Positions 23,551 through 38,039 of a DNA stretch of 64,000 bases are shown piece after piece. Where the stretch lies: the NCBI GenBank assembly GCA_965153455.1, contig OZ234494.1:558001-622000 (forward strand), in the 5' to 3' direction. Both the position numbers and the translations under genes were made by a program. Source of the DNA: Sphagnum compactum. Lineage: Eukaryota; Bryophyta; Sphagnopsida; Sphagnales. Under the pieces are notes generated by a model. The model ran no database searches. It saw nothing but the letters and a program-made list of their open reading frames with translations, and was not told where the DNA came from. Each line of letters starts with the position of its first letter. Position 1 is the stretch's first letter.

Positions 23551-26500
23551 ACGTGATCTAAAGCATCCCGGTTCAGTGGATCTTATAAGTACAAACAAAA
23601 CAAAACAAAACTAACTAACTACCTTCCTTCATAGATAGATTTGTTTTATTCACAAATTTGAAATGCTATAAAGGGAATCCAATTTGAATCCAATTGATAA
23701 CCATTTAGTTTTTCCACACTATTACTCATTGAGTATATTAGATTTTTAAAAATGTGATGAAATCCTGATAGTTGGTTTGATTAAACTTGCAAATAGAAAA
23801 TATGCATGTGCATTTGTCACGTTCTAAAAATATATATATCTTCAAACATTGTACTAAAACTTTATTGCTTGAGAATTATATTACTATTTTAATCATTACC
23901 CAGTTCCAACAATAATAATATTCATGTTTTTGGGTGAAGTTATAATTAGTTCTTATTAAAATTTAAGGATCAAATGATGACAATGTGCATGAAAATATTT
24001 AAATTTGGAGTTGTTCTAATTCAAAAACTTGAAAATAACAAGTGCATGATAACTAATGCACATTACTCAATTAACATGAATTTAAAGTGAGATATTCATC
24101 GTGTGAAGATTAAGTCTAATAACATAATGGGTTGGGACTAACTTTCACCTATATATGTATGTTAAACCATTATTCAAGTGTGTCATGGAACTAAATAAAT
24201 TCATAAGAAAAATGAAAATTAATAATTTAAGAATAATTGATGACCAAAAGTTGAAGGAAATTCAAATTAAACGTTGAATCTTCCACTAAGAAAAAGGTTT
24301 GTAAACAGTTAAATAGAACAAGGAAAGTGATATCAAAATTAGATGAACTTAAAAGGTTTGAAACATGAAACATGACTTACACCAGAGCCTAACAATTTTT
24401 AAAATCAACCTTTTTGAAAGATCATGGTTTAATTATTATTATTATTATTATTATTTTGATGTGTTGTTTCTTTTAGAAATCCCTTGTTTCATTTTTTAAA
24501 AACTCAATTCTAGGTGTTTGTTGTGCTTCAAAACATTATTTGAAATTTTATGACCTTCTTTTGATCATGTAACCAAAAAACCCACATTTGTTTAAGAATC
24601 TTCACTTTTACATCATGTATTATGTTAATTCACAACGCATGTTCTCAAAGATAATTGGAGCAATTTTTTTAAAAAGGTAATAAATAACTTTCAATGCCTA
24701 CATGAATAAAAGTTTAATTATGAATGACTAGGTTTTTTTTGTTGCTATTGATTAAACTATACTATTTTATGTGAAGTTTTCCAATAACGATGCAATTGTA
24801 ACGTTTTGTCCCTACCATCTTCTAGTTTTATTTTAAGTTGTGATTTATGAATGAAATATTCATCATTTTTGAAGTTTTAAAAAATAATTAAAGGTTAACA
24901 AAAGGTTTTTCCATCGTTTATTATTTTTTCTACAAAATGTAAGGCTGTACTTTTTATTAACACAAATGTATTGTTTTCTTGTTTCATGTAATTTTGCAAT
25001 TGTTTTATTAAGCTTTTCAAAATTTCCATTAAAACTCCAACATTTGAAAATCACTACATAATCATCTTATGAAAATTAACTTGAAACCTGTGTAAAACAA
25101 AAGTAATTACATATTGTACTTTCAACTATTCAAACTCCAATTTAAAATAAAATTATGATTGCCTACTTTGTGCTTATGAAAACTAGCTTTTAATGGCACA
25201 CTAGTAGGATATGGGCATCTTGTAACTCTCATTTGCAACTAGTTTTCAATTACAAATAACATATGGAATTGAAAATTGTTATAGTTAATTTTAAAAAATA
25301 AATCATAGTGATTTAAAACAAATTACACTCTATTTTTAGTTGCATGGGACAAATTAACGTGTATATACGAGATCAGTAGACACTTTCTTTCATCTTATTC
25401 ATGGAAGGCCAATTGCATATATGAAATGTAACTACGTGTAATTGAAATGAACCTCTTGTGTATTATGACATTTGTCTATGGTTTTGACCAATTATTTCAT
25501 GACACATGGCAATTTAAAGGTTATTTCGATATTTAATTCATTTAATGTCGATTATAGCATAGGCTGTTGATATGTGGCACTTAAATAGGATGTCAATACA
25601 TGGTGTTCAGATAGGTAACAATTAGTTAGTTAGATAAGTTTAGGTAGGTAATTAGGCTTTACTAAATATATAGGTGGGCCTAGGTAGCTAGGTAGGTAAA
25701 TAATTTGGGATAATCCTATTTTAGTTTAGGTTTAGCCAAACCTATTTATTGGTTCATCCCAAATGCCATCTGTTTTTTAATATTCATAATGCATCTAATT
25801 ATATATTTTACAAATTTGAAAGGCAGGACAAACAATATGGGATAAAAATTTCAATTGTATCCTAGTTACAACTTAGTTATAACTATTGTTTGATTAGTAA
25901 ATATTATATTAACATAATATACCTACTAGCTATATTACACATTATAAATAACAATAACTAGAAAGTAAGAATATTATAAACTATAATACTAACTATTAAT
26001 ATTGACATTAATAAATATTAATATGATTATAATTATTGTAGCTATAATTATTTATAGGACTAGATGATTAACTACATTATTATTATCATAATTAATATTA
26101 TACTTAACAATTGATAATGCCCTAGGTTAACCTAGGTTATGGTAACTAGCTAATTAGTTGAAGTCAAGGTGTTTAATAAGGTAATAACATTATTATTATT
26201 ATTATTATTATTATTGTAGCTGATAGGGTAGGGTAAGCTAACTTTGTTAATTATTAACATTAAGTGTATTAACTTAAGTATATTAAGGATACTAACTTAA
26301 AATATGTGTGCTATATAGTGGTATAGTACTATTTTAAGTTATATACATATATAATAACATTATATCTCTATTATTTTGCAACTTGCAAATGTAGAAACAT
26401 AAAAAGATCAAAATCAATTCCTTGGATTTGTTATATAATTACAAACATTAGAAAACAAAAGTGTATTTACAAAAGACAAAGAACCTTAAAATTGACTACA

Positions 26501-28035
26501 ACAATATTGTGATTTGATTTATACAATTAATCATTTTCAATTTTTAATGTGTTGTTATTAATAAATGTAAACATAGATTTCCGAATCCTTTTGTTGATGT
26601 TTCATAGTAAAGATGTGGACATGTAATTAGATGATGATCATTGCAAGCAAAGATGATATGTCGTGTTGGATAGTGGTCTTGAATAAGTGTGTCAACATAT
26701 TCAAGCTCTACACGTAAGCAAGACACATCATACTATGATTTTTACCTCTTTTGCCAAAAGTCTTTTGTTCTTTTGTATTTTAGTCCTTGCATTATGTGAT
26801 CTTGTTCCTTTCACAACTCACATCAAAAATACATTGTTTTGTGAATAAAACAATGTTGATAATAAAATGTTGGCAACAATAAAGAGGTAATTTTCCAATT
26901 TTTCACATGTAATCTTTGATGATCATCCACCATAGGAATGAGCCAAATTTGGCTAGAGGTCAGACTAAATAGTATATTGTTTTTAAAAATCATGCTTAGT
27001 TCCAATGACCTAAAGAAACTTATTGTCTAATTAATCTAGCAACTTGTAATTGATTTTCTTTCAGAACATATCAATTTCTTAATTTTTTTCTTAACAAACC
27101 ATGCGTAAAATTCACACTAGATGTTTTCAATGTCATCATAATGTGAAAATTCACCAAAATCCTTCCATTGTGAAGATGTAAGCACATGTTACTCTTTTAG
27201 CTTGATTTGAAACTCTTTTTGGTTGTCAAGATAGGTTTCCAATATTTAAACCTACACCATGCACTATATTAGGACCTGTGTTTTTGACATGTAACAATCC
27301 ATATGATCGAAAATCCATAGTCAATCAAAACATCACAATGTTTTGGAAAAAATTACATGCATATACCAATTTGTTATGCAATTATCCTCTATAACACTTG
27401 CAGGCAATAAATAATATGCGCCTTTCTATTTTTTGCATTGGCTTTTGAAAAAAATTAAAATTACGTTATGTTTTATCATCACAAATTCAAAATGTGAATT
27501 GAAGTTACGATTGTCCCCCAAAATTCATCTAAATCAGTTAATAACAAAATTTCAAGAAAATCATTTGTTATATAAGTTTGGAACATTTATGAAAATTGTG
27601 TTTGAGTTTTGATTTACCACCACATTGCCTCTCATGATCGTTTAAAAACAAATGACTTGTTAAAACATGTTTAAACAAATTAAATGTGGGCTTAAAACTT
27701 ATGGGGTTATTGCATGTCAAACACAAGGATTGGGTCATCAAGCTTTGTTCGTCAAGCTTTGTTGTGTAATTATGGCTAGTAATTCAACAAACAAACATCT
27801 TTAACATCATATAATGCAATGGTGCCACTTGTTACAAATGCACAATTTATAAAATAAAATAAAATGCAACAACAATGTTGTTATTTGACCATTGTGAACA
27901 AGGTTGGCACATGACATTTTAAACACCATTTAATGATGATATTTTCAAAAAAATTAATTGGGTTTAGCCCATGATCCAAAATATTACTTGAATAACAACA
28001 TGGAAGTTGTCCCTAAAAGATACAATTCGTGGGAG

Positions 28036-28037
<2 letters not shown>
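23551..28037. other. AT-rich intergenic DNA with microsatellites
   Basis: No gene is recognisable in this 4.5 kb. (ATT)n runs occur at 24431-24455 and 26189-26215, and TAGGT-type short repeats at about 25610-25740. Confidence 0.45.

Positions 28038-28071
<34 letters not shown>
28038..28071. repeat. (CA)n microsatellite
   Basis: An uninterrupted run of about 17 CA units. Confidence 0.95.
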
Positions 28072-28073
<2 letters not shown>

Positions 28074-29038
28074 GGTTCTACCCACTTTGAGCAAAATCCT
28101 TATTTAACAAAAAGACTTCAAATATAAACCATCCCAAGTGAACAATCAAGATGTAAAAACAAACTATTAAAATATAAAGTGATTTCCAACTTCAATTTGC
28201 AACCACTTTAATTTTTGATCCAATGGTCAAGATCTAAAACGATTGAGTATATAATGCATAAGTCATATAACACATAGTATTTGGAACCATTCTCTAACAC
28301 CAACACATTCATATTTGCGGTTTCATGCCATGTTCATAAAAAAAGTCCAATGGGAAACATAAAATAAAGAACAATGCCGAATTGATTTTTAGTTGTGAAA
28401 AACCACCTTGAAATGCATATGTTGGATCATTTATGCACAAATGGTTGTTCAAAATGCTGAATATATTGAACTATGTTGCTCGTAGGGAGGGACTTTGGTT
28501 CAATAATTCCATTGTTATTGATTGCTAAACAACAATGGCTTTGCTAGATGTTTAGTGCAAGTTGTGTATCGTGTTCATTATGGTTTGTATTGTAGTTTAT
28601 GCAAAGGCCCTTGCAATTGAAAAGAGAATGTATGGGCAATTTTCAGAGTGCACCTACAAATGCTGAAAACCATGAGACTAAAGAATCGCACTCATAAACC
28701 AATAAGAGATGTGTTTTGTAGACTTCGTCATGTGGCTGTGAAAACAGTTTTGAGACACAAACAACACAACCAAATGAACAGTGGACATTGATCACTTCCA
28801 CACTTAAATCCCAAACTGCAGACAAATTGATCATCCTCTCTTCCACCCAAATTAAACCTGACACAGCCAGCTGTGAAAACAAACCAATTATTCTCATGAA
28901 TTGATTGACAAAGGAGAGTTGTATTACCTCCTACGTAGCCACACAAAGTCAGGCCATCTTAGAGAGCCTGCCAACTTGGAGTGCCTCTACTTTTAGACTG
29001 GAATATCTGGACCCCTTGGGTCACACAATATTCAAATT
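28072..29038. other. AT-rich DNA leading into the 3' flank of the RING-H2 gene
   Basis: No gene is recognised. The stretch next to 29039 should include the 3' UTR of the minus-strand E3 ligase. Confidence 0.35.
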
Positions 29039-32000
29039 TTAACAAGTCGTAGGAGAAAGTGTAACTTCAGCACTGCATACGGGACAAACCTGTACAGAAA
29101 CAGACAGTAATACATCTCTATCAGATTGTGCAGAAACAGCCAGTAACACATCTCTCTGACATTGGTAGGAAACTACCCCCATAATAAAACTTTGAAGGGT
29201 CTCCCAGCATTGTGTTCATCCCACCAAACCAAAAAATGAACATGACAAGAATGAGTGCAATCATAACCTTGTGAGTGTTGGTAACAAAGTATCAGACCAT
29301 CAAATTATTACACAAAAATTTATGTCCTGCTGTCACATAATTGTCTGGCAGAAATGTGAAGATTCAGTCATGAGGTTGGCTAGCACTCAAGGGACTCAAC
29401 CGGCTGTGAGTATACTTTAAGGCAATCATATAAATTTTGGGTGAACAGTATGTCTTGCGAAATAAGAAATCTACCTACTCATGATTAAGAAAGCCAGAAC
29501 CAAGGCTCAAAACTTGCAAGAAAAAGTTCTTCTTTCCTGGTTCTTCTGTCTGTATCTGGAAATCAGAAAAACCATTCAAGGGGAGAACTTGAATGAAGAC
29601 CAATAAAACTAGCAGTTTGTTCACCCCATACTATGGTTGAGGTGTCTAGCAGCAATATGGAAATCAGAAAAATGTTGGTTAACACCCAGTAGCTATCTCA
29701 CAGATCAGCTCATATCATGAGGCAAGAAAGCAACCAAAGAGAATTTGTGGACAAAAACCCTCAAACCCTCAGGCCAGTGCTGGTGTAAGCTAAAACATAT
29801 GCTTGCCTCTATATAAACATGACTGATAATCTGTGACCTGTTGCATGAAGCATTTATGCAAGCATGGCCATTCAACAAGTAGGAGATAGAGGTCAGTTGA
29901 ATCTCAGACCTTATTTATTTGCAGCCACTGTTGGATGCATTCAGAGTGGTACTGATGCTTGCAAGGCAGGGTCAGCATTGAATCACCTGCTTCATATTCA
30001 TGTCGACAGACCACACACCTGGAGTCAAACAACACATTGCATTAGTACATCAGAACAAGCATCAACTTTTTACTGAGAGACACTGTCAATATCAGCCCTC
30101 TCCTGAACAAGAGGAGGGTCATGCATAGTGAACCAAAAACACACCAGAAGAGACTGCAACATCTCAAATACAATCGAGTCATTTGATGCAATTCATCACC
30201 ATGGCCCACACCCCTAGGCCATGTGGCAACTATCTCAGATGATTGAGCATGCCATTTCAACCTTCATGAAACATCCCCAATCAACCACCACTCCAACAAC
30301 AGTTGTACATGAATAACAAAGATAGTGAGAGCAAGAGAGTCAGGAAGATCTCACTGTTCTTGGTCATTTGAGCCATCTTGCTGAACAGGCACATATGAAG
30401 ATCCTGGTAGAGCAGAAATAGCTTGGACAGACAACCCTTTGCTCTCACTTCCAACTGCCTCTCCCAAAGCTATCAACTCCTGTATTTCAAACAGTAGGGG
30501 AGAAATCAGAACCAAAACATGGATTGCAGCACTAAGACCCTCAACACTGTTCAAAATCACAGATGTTCCCTGGATTCCCTACTAGCCCAAAAACATCAGT
30601 GGCTACTGAACATACAGAGGGGAGCAATGCAGTATGAATCTGCCCTGCTAGACCTGGTGGCCACATAAACTAGCAGTTGACATTCACTATTATAACAGTG
30701 TCAACAGAAACAGTGCATTGTCCAATTTTCCAACACAGCTGCCAGGAGTACAAAAATCCTGACCTCATAAGACATATTGTCAGGATCCACATCCTGCCAC
30801 ATGTTTTCCTGCTCAAAATCAAATTCAACAACAGCATGCTTAGTATGAAAACAAGAGCAATTCACATGATTCCATGCGCAGATATGGTATGCAAAATTGT
30901 AATCTATGTGAGCAAGACTTACTGACAAAATGTAACCTATATGACTGCATATACCAATTCAAAGGAAAGTTCAATGTTTGCAACTTCTCTAACAGCAAAT
31001 GGCTCACCTCAGAGTCATTGCTGTCACTCTCATCCTCCACTTCAACTGCCAAACATAACAGCAGATGCCTCAGTTGACCCACCTATTACATGAGTGTATT
31101 AGATTCCTTGTTTCTCACATAGTTTAGTCCAATCTCTGAAAAACAACCACACTGCAAAGAGCAACCTGCATAACAATTGCTTGCGATAAAATGTGGCACC
31201 TCACACCAGAAAAGGAAACAAGGACTCACGATCATGTATGCCAGCAAGTGCCATCAATCGTGCTGTGGTGTCACGATCCTCTTTCTCCTGCAGTGCCCGT
31301 GCAAATGCCTCGTCACTGTCGAACAGAGATCCATCGATGTCTCCTTCTGTACTGACACCTCTTTCCAGTATCTCCCCTTCCTCCTCATTTTCCTCTTCCT
31401 CTTCCTCTTCTTCCTCTTCTTCCTCTTCTGCAGCCTCTCCTTCTTCCTCATCCTCGTCCTCATCCTTGTCAGCTGGAGCCTCAAGGTCATCACCACCAAA
31501 GTCATACTGTCCTGATCCCCTACCAGTTCTGTTGAACTCATTACCCTCACTCATGATGCGTAGTAGAAGGTACGCTCTCTCCTGCAAAAGAAAAAGAGTA
31601 GAGCAAAGCTGAGTGGCCATAGGAAACTGCTCTGATTCCAGAATCCCATCCATTGATGCACCAATTGCTTGCTTGTCACACACAGGACAAAGATCCTAAA
31701 TCCTGAGCTGAACTCCCTCTTCTGGAAAACACCTATAGCAAGTGGGCATGTGAGACACCTTGGGAACTTCTCCAAGAGAATAAGCATGGATGCAAGTGAG
31801 TCCCTAATGAAAACACTCAAATTCCCCATCACAAAACCATATAATGTCACATTTTTTCTCAATGAACACAGCTCACCAAACACACAAGCCCACATATCAG
31901 AGAAATCTGTATGACAACAATTTGAAGGTAACATGTCAATGAGTGCAGTCAGAGGGCTATGAGAGTTGCTCACAAAGTGTCAGACCATCACACTCATTAT

Positions 32001-32484
32001 GAACAGCAGTGACCAACTGCCATGACTACCCATTGACTTCATCAGGCCCCAACAATGGGTGTTAGATAGACATATACAAACACACAAACCCAAATGCTGG
32101 TCACAGTTTTATATACAGACATCCATCTCCAAAAGTATTGAGAGCTCCTCCAAAAACACATTGACAACGAAGAGTAGAGAGAGTTTTAACTGACAAACAG
32201 AGAAATACCTGATCCTGCAGGGCTCGAGCTAAAGCCATGTCTGCATCAACCTGAGTCAGGCTTGTGAAGGGTGTTCTTTTAGCAGGAGCAATGCTTGTTT
32301 CTGTTGCAGGAACTTCTTCATCACTACTCTCCCTGGTACTCACCCCTCCTATGCTACTCTCTGTACTCTGTGTGGTCCTAACCATCTCAGCCCTCTTCAC
32401 ACTTTGCGAACTCTCTGGCTGATTCTCCTCCTTGCCCACATCTACATCTGTGGCTGGGGCTGAAGTTGCTGCCTTACTGTCCAT
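29039..32484 (-). CDS. RING-H2 E3 ubiquitin ligase, BIG BROTHER-like, 7 exons, 331 aa
   Basis: Predicted RING-H2 ubiquitin ligase of the plant BIG BROTHER group, which limits organ growth in Arabidopsis. Minus-strand exons: 32484-32209, 31581-31230, 31045-31008, 30808-30764, 30479-30355, 30018-29910, 29089-29039. Phases join to 331 codons plus TAA. The N-terminal 92 residues are Ser/Thr/Glu-rich. Two related segments, DADMALARALQDQE (end of exon 1) and DSDEAFARALQEKE (exon 2), flank a long acidic Glu run. Then come DPDNMSYE and LIALGEAVGSESKGLS, the conserved block before the RING in this group. The RING starts near residue 280: CVVC, then PCKHQYHSEC, then WLQINK and VCPVC, giving all eight zinc ligands (C3H2C3). 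The last exon supplies the final Cys pair and ends SAEVTLSPTTC. The acceptor of exon 4 could instead be 3 nt upstream, adding one Gln. Confidence 0.92.
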
Positions 32485-33850
32485 TAAGACACCTCCTTTG
32501 CTTCCCTTTCTCCCCTATAACCTGACTTCCCCTGTCAGAGAAAACACTGTAGGTTTAGTGGCAACATTTCTTCAATGCCTGAACCCAATATTATATAGCT
32601 ATCTGCCCATTTCGCAATATCACAATTCTAGACATGCACTCTTGGGCAAGACATCAGGCAACACCCTACTGGAGCTTAAGAAACAGCAACTGCGTGGTAG
32701 GGTATTGGCCTCCAACCAGTAACTATCTCTTTTTAGCTGAAGAGAAAAATGAGAAAACTCCACCACAATTCGAAACTCGTCCTACAGATGATGATGCATA
32801 CCCATCTATGGGGCAGAGAACAGGCCATCCATCATCTACTGAATAAGAGTCTCAGATCTCTTCCTTGACAACAAACAACTATTCTCAGAACTCGAAACCA
32901 AATATCTTTTTTTGTTTCCAGTCGAAGTTGTACAACGGTCAGAGAAGCGAAGTCCTGGTCCTCTGTTTCCTACTGCAGGTTCCATGCTACACAGGTTCCA
33001 ACAAGAGAGAGAGAGAGACACACACACACATGCACACATACAGAAACCCTGACAAAGAGACGGAGACAAGAAGCAGGCGCTCAATGAAAACACTATTACT
33101 GGCAGACTGATTCCCTCAGCTTCTTCTTCGGCCAAAAGACTTTTTTTTCCTTCTTCGAAAGCCCTGACAACAGGAAGCAAAGAAGAGAGAGAGACAGAGA
33201 GAGAACCGAACCTCCCACAATGGCAAAACAAAACACAACAATAGAAAAAAGAAAACAGATTCAAGGTTAAACAACAACCAAAAAAAAAACAAAGGGAAAG
33301 AGGACAAACGAAACATACCTCCTCCTGGCAAGTCTCAAAGTCCCCTGGTTTACCACCGACCAAAGGAACCAGGCAACAGCAATGAGTGACTTCCTTTCTG
33401 GTCTTTGTTTTCTGGAGACCGACTTTCTTCCTTGTCCTTCTCTTCCTCCTCACTACTATCCACACAAACAAATACGAAGAACCTGTTTTGAGCAGCAAAC
33501 CGAAGACTCTCCTTCTTTGTTCCTCTTCCGAAAAAAGCGATCTCGATTCCCCTCCACCGAGAGAGAGAGAGAGAGAATCCGCGTTTGTCTTAAGGCTTTT
33601 TCTTGAAAGAAACCTGGATTTCCCGACTCAAATTGCGATGCTCACTGCGTTCAGCACCATTAAAGGACTCCGATCCTTTCGCAAACAGCAGCAAGCGTGC
33701 ACGCTTGTGGTTCGATTCTTCTTCCGCGCGCTTACTCTTCCGCTCGCGCGCTCGCCCGCCCGCGTGCTTCTCACTCGCACCGCCGGCAACAAAGGAAGAA
33801 AAAGAATCTTTTTCTTCCTTCGTTCCTCTTTAGGGCTATTTGTAGTATCC
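32485..33850. other. Upstream region of the RING-H2 gene
   Basis: This is likely promoter and 5' UTR of the minus-strand ligase. It contains (GA)n/(CA)n at 33005-33030, another GA run at 33560-33575 and a GC-rich patch at 33720-33790. Open frames here give only low-complexity peptides. Confidence 0.4.
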
Positions 33851-36800
33851 ACATTAATATACGAACCGTATCCACATTAATATACGATAAAATATACGAT
33901 TATGTGTACATGAATTCGAGAAAATACGAATTAGTACATACTCTTTTGTCTTTTCTTTCTGCCTCAAGGAATCCCGAAAAAGGAAAATTTTGTTTAGCAA
34001 ACACTGCCTTTTTTTTGTGGCTAAATTTAGTGATTTGGTTAAAAGGAATTTCAGAATGGCTAGAAAATATGTTTTAGCAAAAATTAAATTAGTTAATTTT
34101 TTTGGGTTTTTCTAGTTGCCACATTTCTCTTATGGGTTCTAGCATGTAGCCAAAAATGTGAAGCAAATCTTGATTTTTAAAAAAAATTCATATCCTGTTA
34201 ATAGCCAAATCTGGCTAAACGTTATAAATCACAAATATGGGGGAAAAAAAAAAAAACCATGAGCAAACTGCACCCAAAATTTGTTTGGTAGTTGAACTCC
34301 GTTTTATTTTTTTTATTATTACCAAATAAAACGGATATACACAGTCTTACATACCTTGTACTTATACATTTGCATCGTACCTAGGGGAATACGGAACTGT
34401 ATACAGCGTATATGCACATGAAACGACAACATATGAATTAATGCATACATACATACACATCAACATATACTTTTTAAAAACGTACATACAGGTACCTTTG
34501 TGTATTACGTAGAAATTGTACAGAAATACGTGTATTTGTACATAATAGTATTACTATATGTAATTTATGTATGTACGTATGTATGTATGTGAGTTTGCAT
34601 CGAATCCAGGCCATTGACCCAAATCGGATGCAGTTTCTGTACATACATACATACATACATACGTACAGTATCCAATATACGTATGTGCTGTAATATTGTA
34701 ATACTATTATACTGCGGAGGTTGGGTACCAGTGAATTGGCCGGTTATCAATCTTTTATAACCGCTGGGTAGGTTTTTTTTTTTTTTTTGGCAATTTTTTT
34801 TGGGTGCCAGTTACGTTATCAATATCATTATCTTACAAAATTGGTTGTTATTTAGGTTATCAATATTGGAAGGGTAATAACTGCCAATTATGCATAAAGG
34901 TCGGTTATCAAATAATTGATTCATAACCACCAATTATTAGCCAGTTATAGCGGTTTTAATAAAAAATAAAATATATATTTTTAATTGTATGGGCACAAAT
35001 TTTTACAATAAATTAAAACAAGGGTTATTGTAAGTACATACAAAGGTTTCACTAACCAAATAACATTAAAACTTAATTATCTAATTATTTTAAATATATG
35101 TTAATTTTTATTTATATATATTTTTTCAAAAATCAGTTGTTTGCAATGTCAAAAGTTCTAAAATTTTGTTCAACATTATTATTAATTGCCTACCCTAAAG
35201 CTTGGTGGATGTGGTGTGCTTAACTAATGCAAAAATACTTGGCAATTTTTTCCCCTCTAAATCATAGGAATTGTAAGAAATTTTTAGTTTTATTGTAAAA
35301 TTGAAAAAATGAAAAAAAAAAAATCATCACCCACCAAATGTTATTTGTTAAACAATTATTTAATTTATTTATTTTTCCTTATATGTTTGCTTTGTTATTT
35401 TATTTTTGGGGTTGATTTCTTCAACTTCTAATACACCATCACCCCATCTTCTTATAAACAATTTTCATCGATACCTAACTATTTATTTCAAATTTTTAAA
35501 TAGATTTTTCCATGTATATGCAGTACCCATGTAAAAAGACTCATTTAAATAGAATTTGTCCATTCTTTTTCCACGTGAAAAACAAGTACCTTTTCAATTG
35601 ACATGTTTTTACAATACATAATATGTGAAAATTACATGCAAATGAATCAATTCATTTTGTGATTTCATATTACCCATTTACTAGAATATTATAAAAGGAG
35701 TTGAAATGTGATTTCATTCAAATCACACATAATTTCTACTTTCTTTGTTTTGTACAAGTTTGGGGGCTAAATTATGACCAAAAAAATTCCATTTTGGAAT
35801 TGGTGTTTTTATATGTAGATAAATTAGCCAAAATGTTATAATAATAAAAACATGGGTGTTAAAAAGTCGTTTGAAAAACAAACTAAGCAAAATGGAAAGT
35901 GTTGTTACAATCCAACTACGTTTCATGCAATGATAATTATTACACGATCGTATTCAGAGGTCAAATTGCAACATAGGAATTCATTTCATCTAAATACATT
36001 GTCAATGTGTTCATCTTTCATGATAAAATTAATATTTCATTGCCATTGCATGATTGATACATGCATATGGTTGCAAAACATCAATTCACTTACAAATTCA
36101 TTCATCACATTGGATGGCCATGCATGCTCATTGTTTAACAATTTGTTTTAGAATAAACATCAATGATCATTGTCAACTTGTGTAAGGACAAATTGTGATT
36201 GTAAAAAGTGGTAATGGATTGGGGATTGCAAAAAATGATAGGGGATTTTAGGTCTTTAGATTTGTGAATACTCATATTTTCAATGAAACTTGGTTAATGG
36301 ACTTTTTTATATTCACATTTCATTTGTTTTGTATTGTAATCATTATTTGTTATTTTGGTGCAATGGTTTTCACCACATGTGCATTTGAAAATGATGAAAT
36401 CAATATAGTTAAAAAAAAATTTAATAATTCATTACTTTCATCATTCATGTGTGAAAAAGAAGAAGTTAAGTTCAAAAAATGGTTTCATTTTTCCATACAA
36501 GGATTCACCAATTGAAATCTCAAAAAGTTTAAGAAAAATGGTGGTTAAAATTCTTACATTTGGATTAGACGATGAAAAGCTAAAAAACACATCCAAGGTT
36601 TGAAAAAAAAATCATTAAAAAATTATGTTAAGGAATCGTCACCAATGATACTCATAAACATGCATGTTATTTGTAAACATAAAGCAACAAGATTTTTTAA
36701 TGTTTTTGAATAACATGATTTTTATAACATTAATCCAAAAATAGAAAATTTTAACACATTATCCAAAAATTTGAACCTTGCACCTTTAGAATACCATGGA

Positions 36801-37928
36801 GCAATCTTTTTCATTGGGTTACCATAATAAATTCAAAATATAATGGAGACCTTTCATGCTTATTCTTGATTGTCAAAAATTTGGAATTCAAAAGTTTTTG
36901 AAAAATCTAAATATTTTCACAAAATTTGATGAATATCAATCATAGGTATGGCATGTTTGTATTCCGAGTTCAATGTTAATGTGAATTAGCATACTTTGAA
37001 TTTTATGTTGGTTGACATCATCATTTGATTTGGAATATAAACATAAATTTAAAGCTTTTTATTTTCACATCACAACAATTATGTTAGTTCATAAAATAAG
37101 TTCCTTGTCAGTCTTTTCTCCATGATTATGAGCCCTTTATGTTCACCATCAATGATAAGTTTCACATAACAACTTTTTCAAAATTATTTTACAAATCGTT
37201 GATGAAAATGATAATTACTTGTCATTTTTACTTACAATTGTAATGATAAATTTACTTTAGTGTAGATAAACTTGAAAATGTGATAATACAAAAAACATGG
37301 TTTAAGGAATGAAATCATGAGCCAAAAAAACTTCAAATTGCAATAGTAAAGGATAGTTCAAATGCCATCAAACAAATTTTAATCAAAATGGAAAATATTT
37401 GTAAATCCTTATTTTTCAATTGTTCCCAATGAACTTCATGTTGAACAATGATTTGTTGTGTATTAATAATGAAAGTGAATTAAATATTACAAATTCACTT
37501 TTTGCAAACAAAGACCTTTTGAAAATTTGAAAGGTTGCCCCTTTCTTTCTTTCTCATGTGGGCATATATGTCAGGATGAAGGTTGGAATAATACCTTCCA
37601 AAAGGTTCCATTAACTTCAAAAAACAAAATTTGGAATAAGAGATAGTATCAAGTTTACAACCATATTATTATATAATTAATTTTCCCCTCTATTTTTCAA
37701 GAAATAATGAAGATGAAAACATCAAGGGGTTGAAGAAGGTTGGGTGAGGAATCATGTTGACAATATTTGTTTCAACTTTTAATCTTTTATAAGTATTGGG
37801 AAACATTTTGAACAACTCAAACCCATTTTTTTAATAGTGAAATTGAAATGTGTCAAATGACACCAAGCTCATTAAATTCAAACATATTTTAATTATTGAG
37901 GTTTCATTTTAAAATTTCAAGAATGAAG
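33851..37928. other. AT-rich intergenic DNA
   Basis: No gene is recognisable. Around 34440-34670 it is rich in ATAC/GTAT tetranucleotides that occur in both orientations ((GTAT)n near 34568-34590, (CATA)n near 34640-34662), so the region can fold back. The remainder is A/T runs. Confidence 0.45.

Positions 37929-37972
<44 letters not shown>
37929..37972. repeat. (AT)n(GT)n compound microsatellite
   Basis: About 8 AT units pass directly into about 14 GT units. Confidence 0.95.
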
Positions 37973-37974
<2 letters not shown>

Positions 37975-38039
37975 ATTCTCAAAATGAAGATGCAACCCCA
38001 AAATAGGACCTTCCTTTTGAACTCATTTTCATCTAAGTC

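Noticed and set aside
23156-23598. Three overlapping minus-strand open frames of 113-141 codons
   Set aside because: They are the 50-bp minisatellite read in three rotating frames, with no start context, splice signal or family resemblance.
31193-31612. Plus-strand poly-Ser open frame
   Set aside because: Antisense shadow of the acidic Glu run in RING-H2 exon 2.
32836-33498. 220-codon minus-strand open frame upstream of the RING-H2 gene
   Set aside because: Cys/Phe/Ser-rich peptide without family resemblance, lying in the likely 5' UTR/promoter; splice borders not evident.
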